Shown here: positions 1 through 5,574 of the stretch, in pieces
Position numbering within the stretch: position 1 is the first letter of the stretch
Layout: every line of letters starts with the position of its first letter
Source of the DNA: Candidatus Aenigmatarchaeota archaeon
Lineage (GTDB): Archaea; Aenigmatarchaeota; Aenigmatarchaeia; GW2011-AR5; WALA01
Reading direction: 5' to 3'
Length of the DNA: 9,613 bases
Assembly: GCA_015522745.1 (NCBI GenBank)
Contig: WALQ01000025.1
Span: 1-9,613, forward strand
Position numbers and translations under genes: made by a program
The notes under the pieces: model-generated
Seen by the model: only the letters and a program-made list of their open reading frames with translations
Told to the model about the DNA's origin: nothing
Databases searched by the model: none

Positions 1-20
1 CTTCTCCATATATTAACTTA

Positions 21-620
21 ATGATAAAAAGGTTCGAATATAATACCATTTCCGACGGAAAAATATTCAAAGTCAATATTGTCGGAGAGAATGATCTTGA
101 GCTTATACGAAAGGAAAAGTTGATAGACAGGGCGCTCAAATTCTTCCACCTTGCTCGCCTTTCAAACTTGCACGCTATTCGTGAATCCACGTTCCGCGAT
201 GATAAGACGGGACTCTTCAACAATAAAATAATTCCTGAGCTCAATGAGCACAAATTTTACAACGTCCTGTACTTTGATATGGATGGAATGAAAAAAATAA
301 ACGACGATTACGGCCACAAGTTTGGCGATGCGGCGATATTTGCTTTCTCCGTCTTCCTTCGCAGTATGTTCAAGCGCACGACGGACAAGGTCATACGTTC
401 AAACAACGCCGGCGACGAATTCATCGTCATAACGGAATCAGGTATTTTTAAGCTCTCAAATGAATTTATCGTAAACATTTTTGGCAAAGAGATGACACTA
501 GGATTTACGTATGGCATTGTAAAGCACATTCCAGGAATGAAGATTCGCGAGTCCATTGAGAAGGCGGACAAAATTTGCATGGAAAAAAAGCGCAAAAAGC
601 ACGGTCGTTCTAAGGTTTAA
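21..620 (+). CDS. GGDEF-domain protein (possible diguanylate cyclase, AGDEF variant)
   Basis: The C-terminal two thirds (about residues 58-199) is a GGDEF domain, the fold that condenses two GTP into cyclic di-GMP. Visible in order: DDKTGLFN at 60-67; the metal and guanine-binding stretch FDMDGMKKIND at 85-95; YGHKFGD at 97-103; the signature as AGDEF at 130-134; and a closing AD-x-ICMEKK helix ending in HGR. Residues matching the metal and base contacts (D86, N94, D103, E133) are kept. RTTD at 119-122 resembles the inhibitory RxxD site, but lies two residues further from the signature than usual. The N-terminal 55 residues match no domain I recognise; no membrane segment or signal peptide is seen. 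ATG 21 is the first start in the window, but the frame is open to base 1 and no Shine-Dalgarno precedes it, so the true start may lie outside. The gene is co-directional with, but separate from, the ribosomal operon. The domain call is strong; activity is unproven. Confidence 0.8.
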   Translation: MIKRFEYNTISDGKIFKVNIVGENDLELIRKEKLIDRALKFFHLARLSNLHAIRESTFRDDKTGLFNNKIIPELNEHKFYNVLYFDMDGMKKINDDYGHKFGDAAIFAFSVFLRSMFKRTTDKVIRSNNAGDEFIVITESGIFKLSNEFIVNIFGKEMTLGFTYGIVKHIPGMKIRESIEKADKICMEKKRKKHGRSKV

Positions 621-696
621 AAAGTTTTGCGCATTAATGATTTAAGCTCTCACAACATCAAAGTACCACGTGTTCTGAAGAATAGTCAAACCTGTT

Positions 697-713
697 GAAA
701 AGGTATTTAAATA
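697..713 (+). promoter_or_regulatory. Archaeal promoter (BRE + TATA box) of the ribosomal protein operon
   Basis: A purine-rich BRE-like GAAAAGG (697-703) is followed directly by TATTTAAATA (704-713), a good archaeal TATA box and a perfect 10-bp palindrome. With the usual spacing of about 25 nt from TATA centre to transcription start, initiation would fall near 733-736. The leader would then be only about 15 nt, just enough for the Shine-Dalgarno at 739-744. The spacing rule is established knowledge; the start site is inferred. Confidence 0.7.
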
Positions 714-738
714 TTTTGCATGAAATTATGTTTGATCT

Positions 739-744
739 GAGGTG
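739..744 (+). promoter_or_regulatory. Shine-Dalgarno of uL3
   Basis: GAGGTG is complementary to the usual archaeal 16S 3' end (CACCTCCT) and ends five bases before ATG 750. It fixes the uL3 start and sets the spacing seen for most genes of the operon. Confidence 0.85.
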
Positions 745-749
745 CTTAA

Positions 750-1700
750 ATGCCAAGAACAAGAAAACCAAGACGAGGAAGTTTACAATTTTGGCCACGT
801 GTTAGGGCTAGAAGAATTTATCCTAGAATAAAATCTCATGCTGAATCTAATGACGTTAAGCCGTTGGAGTTCGCCTGTTATAAGGCGGGAATGACGCATA
901 TCCAATATATGGATAACGACAATAATTCCCCAACAAAAAATAAAATCGTGACGAAGGCCGTCACAGTTCTTGAATCTCCTTCTCTTCTTGTTCTCGCTCT
1001 TCGCTTTTATAAAAAATCCCAATACGGTTGGACTGCCGTCGGTGAGCAGTGGGCGAATGTTCCGGACTTCGTGAAAAGGAAATACCCGAAGTCTAAGAGC
1101 AAGAAATCTTACGACAGAGATTTCGATGATGTTCGCCTTGTGGTAAGCACTCAGCCGAACAAGATTGAGCTCAAGAAAACTCCTGAAATTTTCGAGATTC
1201 ATCTTGGTGGTGAAAAAGACAAGAAGCTCGAGTACGTGAAGTCCGTGCTCGGAAAAGAGATCTCGGTGAAGGATATTTTCAACGAGGGAGAATTTGTTGA
1301 TGTCACAGCTGTGACGAAGGGCAAAGGATTCCAGGGTCCTGTCAAGAGATTTGGAATACGGATTCAAGGGCGCAAAGACAAACAGCATCACAGGCACGTT
1401 GGATCTGTTGGACAGGAGCGGCCTGGAAAAATAAGATGGACGGTTGCAAGACCTGGACAAATGGGATTCCATCAAAGGACCGAATACTCAAAAAGAATAA
1501 TAAAGATAGGAGACGATGGATTCGAAGTGAAAGGTGGAATAGTCAATTATGGAAACGTCAAAAAGGACTACATACTCATAGAAGGTTCTGTTCCTGGTCC
1601 GAAAAAAAGGCTTATCATACTTCGCGCTTCATTGAGGCCGAAGAAGCCGAAACCAGTGTCTATTTCGTACATATCAAAAGAAAGTAAACAAGGTGTCTGA
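750..1700 (+). CDS. rpl3: Large subunit ribosomal protein uL3 (L3p)
   Basis: uL3 is an early-assembling 50S protein that binds the 3' domain of 23S rRNA and reaches towards the peptidyl transferase centre. The 316-residue product has the archaeal/eukaryotic N-terminus (MPRTRKPRRGSL at 1-12, then a PRVRA stretch) and the KAGMTH motif at 45-50. The family core is TKGKGFQGPVKRFG at 189-202, a His-rich turn followed by VGSVGQ at 217-222, PGQMGFHQRTEYSKRI at 235-250, and SVPGPKKRLIILR at 280-292. The length is slightly short for archaeal L3, mostly in the variable middle domain. ATG 750 has a strong Shine-Dalgarno and the expected Met-Pro-Arg N-terminus. It is the first gene of the operon, 3 nt before uL4. 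In many archaea an RNA methyltransferase gene precedes it; here a GGDEF gene does. Confidence 0.97.
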   Translation: MPRTRKPRRGSLQFWPRVRARRIYPRIKSHAESNDVKPLEFACYKAGMTHIQYMDNDNNSPTKNKIVTKAVTVLESPSLLVLALRFYKKSQYGWTAVGEQWANVPDFVKRKYPKSKSKKSYDRDFDDVRLVVSTQPNKIELKKTPEIFEIHLGGEKDKKLEYVKSVLGKEISVKDIFNEGEFVDVTAVTKGKGFQGPVKRFGIRIQGRKDKQHHRHVGSVGQERPGKIRWTVARPGQMGFHQRTEYSKRIIKIGDDGFEVKGGIVNYGNVKKDYILIEGSVPGPKKRLIILRASLRPKKPKPVSISYISKESKQGV

Positions 1701-1703
1701 TAA

Positions 1704-2498
1704 ATGAAAGCAAATGTATACTCTTTGGATGGAAAAATTGTGGGCGACGTTGATCTCCCAAAAGTATTTGAATTTCCTTACAGGCCGGATGTCATAAAGC
1801 GCGCAGTTCTTGCCATACAGACGGAAAGTTATCAGCCGTACGGCTCTGATCCAATGGCGGGCAAGAGGACGAGCGCCCATTATCATGGTTCCAGACACTA
1901 TAGGTGGACTATGATGAACAAAGAAATGTCAAGGATGCCTAGAATACATGGAAAAGTCGGTTATCTTGGTTGGACAGCCAGATTCGCTCCGCATGCGGTG
2001 AAAGGCCGCAGAGCTCACCCGCCAAAAGTTGAGAAGGTTATAGTTGAAAAAGTAAATAAAAAGGAAAAACGGCTTGCATTAAAATCGGCAATAGCATCTG
2101 TGGCTAACAAGGATTTGGTGGCGAAACGCGGTCATAAATTTGGTGGCGAGCTTCCAATAGTTTTTGACGACGCTTTTGAAAACGTTTCAAAGAGCAAAGA
2201 TGTTTACAATGCCTTCAAGAAGATTGGCCTTGACAATGAGATCGAACGTGCAAAAGTGAAAAAAATTCGTGCTGGTCGTGGAAAAATGCGCGGTCGTGTT
2301 TACAAAAAGAAAAAAGGTCCGCTTGTGGTTGTTTCCAAGAAATGCCCGCTTACGAAAGCTGCGAAGAACATATCTGGCGTTGATGTCATTGATGTTAAAA
2401 ATCTTAATGTGAAGGTGCTCGCACCAGGAACTCATGCGGGAAGATTGACGGTGTTCACAAAATCTGCAATAGAGAAGTTGAAATCATTGGGTGAATAA
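1704..2498 (+). CDS. rpl4: Large subunit ribosomal protein uL4 (L4p/L4e)
   Basis: uL4 binds domain I of 23S rRNA, and its extended loop lines the narrow part of the peptide exit tunnel. The 264-residue length is normal for archaea. The N-terminal strand MKANVYSLDG leads into LPKVFEFPYRPDVIKRAV (18-35). The long basic tunnel loop spans about residues 45-105 and includes the GKRTSAHYHGSRHYR stretch (53-67) and GRRAHPPK (101-108). The C-terminal Rossmann-like half has RAGRGKMRGR and the closing APGTHAGRLTVFTKSA. AGGTG (1691-1695), inside the last uL3 codons, precedes ATG 1704, with a slightly longer spacing than elsewhere. It lies 3 nt after uL3 and 1 nt before uL23, so translation is probably coupled. 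Confidence 0.97.
   Translation: MKANVYSLDGKIVGDVDLPKVFEFPYRPDVIKRAVLAIQTESYQPYGSDPMAGKRTSAHYHGSRHYRWTMMNKEMSRMPRIHGKVGYLGWTARFAPHAVKGRRAHPPKVEKVIVEKVNKKEKRLALKSAIASVANKDLVAKRGHKFGGELPIVFDDAFENVSKSKDVYNAFKKIGLDNEIERAKVKKIRAGRGKMRGRVYKKKKGPLVVVSKKCPLTKAAKNISGVDVIDVKNLNVKVLAPGTHAGRLTVFTKSAIEKLKSLGE
2490..2494 (+). promoter_or_regulatory. Shine-Dalgarno that decides the uL23 start
   Basis: GGTGA lies over the last codons of uL4 and ends five bases before ATG 2500. The in-frame GTG at 2491 is part of this site, so the frame should not be read from there. Confidence 0.75.
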
Positions 2499-2499
2499 A

Positions 2500-2748
2500 A
2501 TGGCTTTGAAGTACGTTCATATGACCGAAAAATCGATGATGGTTGTCGAGAAGGAGAATAAAATAGTTTTCATAGTCGACAGGGAAGCGACGAAAAAAAA
2601 CATAAAGGATGATGTTGAGAAGCGCTTCAACGTCAAGGTGGATTCCGTTCGTGTGCTGGTCGACCAAAAAGGAAGAAAAAAAGCTATCGTGAGGCTGAAC
2701 AAGAATTACCATGCTGCAGACATTGCAACGCATCTTGGAATGATATAA
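2500..2748 (+). CDS. rpl23: Large subunit ribosomal protein uL23 (L23p)
   Basis: uL23 sits at the tunnel exit and forms the docking platform for the signal recognition particle and other nascent-chain factors. The 82-residue product is the compact archaeal form. It starts with MALKYVHMTEKSM, continues with ENKIVFIVDREATKKNIK (19-36), where Asn-Lys and the Ala-Thr-Lys are family signatures, then FNVKVDSVRVLV, GRKKAIVRL and the C-terminal ADIATHLGMI. An in-frame GTG at 2491 would add three residues but belongs to the Shine-Dalgarno; ATG 2500 has proper spacing and gives the expected N-terminus. The gene starts 1 nt after the uL4 stop and ends 10 nt before uL2. Confidence 0.95.
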   Translation: MALKYVHMTEKSMMVVEKENKIVFIVDREATKKNIKDDVEKRFNVKVDSVRVLVDQKGRKKAIVRLNKNYHAADIATHLGMI

Positions 2749-2758
2749 AGGTGACTTT

Positions 2759-3457
2759 ATGGGAAAGAGATTAGTTCAACAAAGAAGGGGACGAGGAACC
2801 CCGAGGTATGTTTCACCTATTCATAAATATAGAGGATTTGTACAATATCCTAAGAAAGGAGAAGAAAAAGTTGGAAAGGTAGTTGACATAGTTGATGACC
2901 CAATGAGAATGTATCCTTTGATGCTCGTTGATTTTGAAGGAACAAAAAAATACTTGATAGCTCCAAGTGGAATTGGAACAGATGATGACGTTTATGTTAA
3001 TGACGGCCCCGTTAAGCGCGGTGCAATATTACCGCTTTCAAAGATACCAGAGGGCATTCCAATATTTAACATAGAAATAAGACAGGGAGATGGCGGGCGC
3101 ATGTGCCGATCTCCAGGTTCATATGCAATGGTCGTTGGGCGCATGGAAACCAAAGTCAGCGTTCAACTCCCATCAAAAAAGATAAAGAAATTTGATTCAA
3201 ACTGTCGTGCAACCATTGGTGTTGTTGCCGGCGGTGGTGTAAATGAAAAACCTTTTGTAAAAGCAGGTGCAAAACATTATGCTATGAAAGTTCATAATAG
3301 GTTGTATCCTATTGTGAGCGGGCGCAGCATGAATTCAGTCGATCATCCGTTCGGAGGAAGCAATCTTGGAAAGGCAAAAACAACGAAGAGAATAGCACCA
3401 TCTGGAAGAAAGGTTGGTTCCGTCGCAGCGAAGCGTACTGGAAAGAAAAAGAGGTAA
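2759..3457 (+). CDS. rpl2: Large subunit ribosomal protein uL2 (L2p)
   Basis: uL2 is needed for subunit association and peptidyl transferase activity and contacts domain IV of 23S rRNA. The 232-residue product has the archaeal layout: a short basic N-terminus (MGKRLVQQRRGRGTPRY), an OB-like part with KVVDIVDDPMR (40-50) and LPLSKIPEGIPIFNIE (91-106), GDGGRMCRSPGSYA (110-123), CRATIGVVAGGGVNEKPF (149-166), the catalytic-site loop MNSVDHPFGG (191-200) with the conserved His 196, and a C-terminal PSGRKVGSVAAKRTG. The residues around that loop (SGRSMN before, SNLGKAK after) depart from the usual archaeal RGVAMN and Gly-rich stretch. AGGTGA (2749-2754) is 4 nt upstream of ATG 2759. It lies 10 nt after uL23 and 19 nt before uS19. 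Confidence 0.97.
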   Translation: MGKRLVQQRRGRGTPRYVSPIHKYRGFVQYPKKGEEKVGKVVDIVDDPMRMYPLMLVDFEGTKKYLIAPSGIGTDDDVYVNDGPVKRGAILPLSKIPEGIPIFNIEIRQGDGGRMCRSPGSYAMVVGRMETKVSVQLPSKKIKKFDSNCRATIGVVAGGGVNEKPFVKAGAKHYAMKVHNRLYPIVSGRSMNSVDHPFGGSNLGKAKTTKRIAPSGRKVGSVAAKRTGKKKR

Positions 3458-3467
3458 ATAATTATCT

Positions 3468-3473
3468 GGTGAT
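3468..3473 (+). promoter_or_regulatory. Shine-Dalgarno that decides the uS19 start
   Basis: GGTGAT ends three bases before ATG 3477. A TTG at 3474 in the same frame directly abuts the site and would be too close for initiation, so ATG 3477 is chosen. Confidence 0.7.
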
Positions 3474-3476
3474 TTG

Positions 3477-3854
3477 ATGGCAAAAAAGTTTATGTATCGC
3501 GGAAAAACGCTTGAAGAATTGAAGTCGATGAGTTTAGACGAGTTTGCAAAGATTGTCGATTCACGAGCTCGTAGAAAGATAAAACATGGATTCACAGAAG
3601 AAGAGAAGAAATTTTTGAAGAGATTGAAATCAAAGAATGAGCTCAAGACACATAGGCGCGATATGATAGTGCTCCCAGAAATGATTGGAAAAAAAATTAA
3701 CATTCACAATGGAAAAGAATTTGTTTCCGTCGAAATAGCTCCTGAAATGATAGGTCATCGACTTGGCGAATTCGCGCAGACAAGAAAACGTGTGAAGCAC
3801 AGCTCACCTGGTGTTGGTTCATCGAGGTCTACAAAGCACATATCGGTTAAGTAG
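3477..3854 (+). CDS. rps19: Small subunit ribosomal protein uS19 (S19p)
   Basis: uS19 lies in the head of the 30S subunit near the A-site finger and forms a complex with uS13. The 125-residue product has the archaeal N-terminal extension ([20 protein letters not shown], residues 5-24) and an acidic/basic helix ([12 protein letters not shown]). The universal core then follows: [14 protein letters not shown] at 58-71, [11 protein letters not shown] at 77-87, [15 protein letters not shown] at 89-103, and the C-terminal [15 protein letters not shown] that reaches the decoding region. All expected core motifs are intact. ATG 3477 is preferred over TTG 3474 on Shine-Dalgarno spacing. It lies 19 nt after uL2 and 17 nt before uL22. 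Confidence 0.96.
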   Translation: MAKKFMYRGKTLEELKSMSLDEFAKIVDSRARRKIKHGFTEEEKKFLKRLKSKNELKTHRRDMIVLPEMIGKKINIHNGKEFVSVEIAPEMIGHRLGEFAQTRKRVKHSSPGVGSSRSTKHISVK

Positions 3855-3861
3855 TGATGAG

Positions 3862-3865
3862 GGTG
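3862..3865 (+). promoter_or_regulatory. Shine-Dalgarno core that decides the uL22 start
   Basis: GGTG within GAGGGTGG lies between uS19 and uL22. ATG 3872 is six bases after it, as for other genes in the operon; ATG 3869 is only three bases away. GTG 3854 and ATG 3857 lie upstream of the site and are rejected. Confidence 0.6.
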
Positions 3866-3871
3866 GAAATG

Positions 3872-4294
3872 ATGTATACGTTCAAACCAAAAGAAGATTA
3901 TGCGAAAGCAAATGGTGTTAATCTTAGCATATCAACCAAGGATTCAATAATCATTTGTAGAAAAATACGAGGGATGTACTTGTACGATGCTGAAAAGTTC
4001 CTTGAAAATCTCGTAAATAAAAAAGCAAACTTGCATGGAAAGTATTACACCAATGCAACAAAGACTATACTTGATGTACTCCGTTCGTGCAAGGCAAATG
4101 CGGAGAATCTTGGACTTGATATGGAAAACCTTGTTGTTCATGCTTCCGCCCACAAGGGACCGACAATAAAAAGAAGGCGACGAAAATCTGACTTTGGAAG
4201 TCAAATGAAAATCACTAACATAGAAATTATGCTTATAGAGAAACCAAAGAAGGTTCAAAAAGGTGATAATGTTGAAGGAAAGAATGATAATTAA
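3872..4294 (+). CDS. rpl22: Large subunit ribosomal protein uL22 (L22p)
   Basis: uL22 binds all 23S rRNA domains and sends a long beta-hairpin into the peptide exit tunnel, opposite uL4. The 140-residue product starts MYTFKPKEDYAKANGVN, a typical archaeal start, followed by the CRKIRGMYLYDAEKFLENLV helix (29-48), an rRNA-binding middle with DVLRSCKANAENLGLD (68-83) and VVHASAHKGPTIK (88-100). The hairpin region is unusual: RRRRKSDFGSQ (101-111) stands where archaeal and eukaryotic families usually carry an R-A-x-GR-type tip, and it looks a few residues shorter. The final strand KITNIEIMLIEKP is normal. The last codons overlap the start of uS3 by 26 nt. The start is set by the GGTG at 3862-3865; ATG 3869 would add one Met. 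Confidence 0.94.
   Translation: MYTFKPKEDYAKANGVNLSISTKDSIIICRKIRGMYLYDAEKFLENLVNKKANLHGKYYTNATKTILDVLRSCKANAENLGLDMENLVVHASAHKGPTIKRRRRKSDFGSQMKITNIEIMLIEKPKKVQKGDNVEGKNDN
4261..4267 (+). promoter_or_regulatory. Shine-Dalgarno of uS3, inside uL22
   Basis: AGGTGAT is a seven-base match to the usual anti-Shine-Dalgarno, embedded in the uL22 coding region. It ends one base before ATG 4269 and four bases before TTG 4272, so both codons are candidates. GTG 4263 is part of the site itself. Confidence 0.7.
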
Positions 4295-5048
4295 CGACGA
4301 AAAAAACAAACTTCAGATACAAGAATATCTGATGAAATTACTCAAAAATGAGAATTGCTCGCAAGTAGATGTTAGACGAACTCCACTTGGAACAAGAATA
4401 GTCGCTTACACAACGACGCCAGGGCTTATAATCGGGTCTAAGGGCTCTGGGATAAACAAGATAAAGGACATACTGAGGAAGGAGTTCGGACTTGAAAACC
4501 CGCAAATAGACATTCAAAAGATACAAAATCCATTGCTTGACTCAAAGTTCGTTGCGAAACGTCTTGCAGACCTTTTGGAGAAGGGCTACAATTACAAGAA
4601 GCTCGGGAACGTTTACACTCAGAAAATCATGAGCTCTGGAGCTCTTGGGTGTGAGATAATATTCGCAGGAAAACTTTCCGGCGAAAAATCAAGGCGTGAA
4701 CGCTTTAAGAAAGGATATCTCATTAAGAGTGGACATCAGGCCGAGGTGTTTGTTTCAAAGGCATCGGCAGAAGCAATTCCAAAACTTGGTATAATAAACA
4801 TAACAGTTTCAATAATAGTTAACCATCCAGAACGAGAAGTGCGCGAAAAACTTAACAAAATCATAAATGGCGACGCAGAAAAAAAAGAAAAACCTAAGAG
4901 CACTGAGAGCAAGACCGAATATACCAAAGAAAAAAGTGAATCAAAGGATGAAAAACCTAAAGAAGAAAAGAGCAATGGTAAAAAAAAGAACGCCGAGAAA
5001 AAACCTAGCGATGAAAAGGAAAAACAGAATAATGTTAAAAAGGTGTGA
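4269..5048 (+). CDS. rps3: Small subunit ribosomal protein uS3 (S3p) with charged C-terminal tail
   Basis: uS3 forms part of the mRNA entry channel of the 30S head. The 259-residue product begins MLKERMIINDEKN, matching archaeal S3 N-termini. Residues 38-50 (RTPLGTRIVAYTT) lead into a type II KH domain with GSKG (56-59) as the GxxG nucleic-acid loop, then FGLENPQIDIQKIQNP. The C-terminal S3 domain has KIMSSGALGCEI (119-130), AGKLSGEKSRRERFKKGYLIKSG (133-155, overlapping rRNA contacts) and a final strand pair. Residues 202-259 are a disordered-looking tail with about 20 Lys and 15 Glu/Asp. ATG 4269 is chosen on homology; TTG 4272, one codon later, fits the Shine-Dalgarno spacing better. It overlaps uL22 by 26 nt and ends 2 nt before uL29. 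Confidence 0.95.
   Translation: MLKERMIINDEKNKLQIQEYLMKLLKNENCSQVDVRRTPLGTRIVAYTTTPGLIIGSKGSGINKIKDILRKEFGLENPQIDIQKIQNPLLDSKFVAKRLADLLEKGYNYKKLGNVYTQKIMSSGALGCEIIFAGKLSGEKSRRERFKKGYLIKSGHQAEVFVSKASAEAIPKLGIINITVSIIVNHPEREVREKLNKIINGDAEKKEKPKSTESKTEYTKEKSESKDEKPKEEKSNGKKKNAEKKPSDEKEKQNNVKKV
5042..5045 (+). promoter_or_regulatory. Shine-Dalgarno core that decides the uL29 start
   Basis: GGTG over the last uS3 codons lies five bases before ATG 5051. The in-frame GTG at 5045 overlaps it and is rejected as a start. Confidence 0.7.
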
Positions 5049-5050
5049 AT

Positions 5051-5275
5051 ATGGCCATAATAAGAAAGAAAGAGATGAAATCCATGACGTCGGATGAGCT
5101 CAAAAAGCGTCTCGATGAGCTTAAACTTGAGCTCATTAAACAGCGTGGCCAGCTTGCAGTAGGTGGTGCTGTGAAAAGTCCAGGGCGTGTCAAATACATC
5201 CGAAGGACAATTGCATCCATACTCACGATATTGAATGAAAGAAAGAAAAAATCAGCAGGAGTGAAAAATGGTTGA
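5051..5275 (+). CDS. rpl29: Large subunit ribosomal protein uL29 (L29p)
   Basis: uL29 is a small two-helix protein at the tunnel exit beside uL23, where it helps form the docking site for chain-binding factors. The 74-residue product has MAIIRKKEMKSMTSDELKKR, a first helix LDELKLELIKQRGQLAVGG (21-39) and a second helix with SPGRVKYIRRTIASILTILNER (43-64) followed by a short basic tail. The PGR-x-x-x-IRR-x-IA pattern is the family signature. Length and motifs are ordinary for archaea. It lies 2 nt after uS3, and its last 8 nt overlap the start of the aIF1 gene, which favours translational coupling. Confidence 0.95.
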   Translation: MAIIRKKEMKSMTSDELKKRLDELKLELIKQRGQLAVGGAVKSPGRVKYIRRTIASILTILNERKKKSAGVKNG

Positions 5276-5573
5276 AATAGACCCAAAAACAGGTTTGCCC
5301 AAGGAATTGGGTGTTTGGGAATCTTTGACAAAAGAGACTCAAAAAATAAAGGTTTACATAAAGAAACAGAGATATGGAAAAGTCGTGACCATAATAGATG
5401 GTCTCGACAACACAGTGGACAAAAAGAAACTTGCAAAGTTTTTCAAGACCAAGCTTGCTTGTGGTGGCACAGTCAAAGAGGGGCGTATAGTGCTCCAAGG
5501 AGACCACAAGAACAAAATGAAATCCCTCCTTGTGGAGAAGGGATTTCAAGAATCGTCCATCGAAGTGTATTGA
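5268..5573 (+). CDS. sui1: Translation initiation factor aIF1 (SUI1/eIF1 family)
   Basis: aIF1 binds the 30S P-site region and monitors start-codon pairing during initiation. The 101-residue product is nearly all SUI1 domain. It opens with the archaeal signature IDPKTGLPKELGVWE (4-18), then QKIKVYIKKQRYGKVVTII (25-43) with the basic loop, LAKFFKTKLACGGTVKEG (55-72) with the conserved Cys-Gly-Gly, and IVLQGDHKNKM (74-84) before the final helix and strand. No domain is missing. ATG 5268 overlaps uL29 by 8 nt. AGGAG (5257-5261) acts as its ribosome site, a different part of the Shine-Dalgarno consensus from the GGTG seen elsewhere. The position between uL29 and the RNase P gene is the usual archaeal one. 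Confidence 0.95.
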   Translation: MVEIDPKTGLPKELGVWESLTKETQKIKVYIKKQRYGKVVTIIDGLDNTVDKKKLAKFFKTKLACGGTVKEGRIVLQGDHKNKMKSLLVEKGFQESSIEVY

Positions 5574-5574
5574 A

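Larger units (their letters stand above)
621..749. other. Intergenic region between the GGDEF gene and the ribosomal operon
   Basis: This is the longest non-coding stretch in the window. Its right half holds the operon promoter and the uL3 Shine-Dalgarno. The left half (621-695) shows no convincing gene, RNA structure or T-rich archaeal terminator; the only T-run is four bases near 635. Confidence 0.7.

Noticed and set aside
9..16. TATATTAA near the left edge as a TATA box for the GGDEF gene
   Set aside because: It ends only four bases before ATG 21, too close for the usual 25-nt spacing, and the reading frame is open through it.
667..672. CACGTG hexamer in the intergenic region as a possible operator
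   Set aside because: The symmetry does not extend beyond six bases and there is no second copy, so chance is sufficient.
783..1475. Open frame of 230 codons on the minus strand inside uL3
   Set aside because: It lies wholly opposite a strongly conserved gene, has no promoter or ribosome site, and its translation resembles no family.
4867..5097. Lys/Arg-rich frame on the plus strand across the end of uS3 and start of uL29
   Set aside because: It is a by-product of the A-rich DNA encoding the uS3 tail. The uS3 and uL29 frames are both supported by homology and ribosome sites.
5530..5574. Longer N-terminus of rnp1 from TTG 5530
   Set aside because: It would lie in the aIF1 gene, add 15 residues unlike the Rpp29 family, and lacks a ribosome site; ATG 5575 fits the family.
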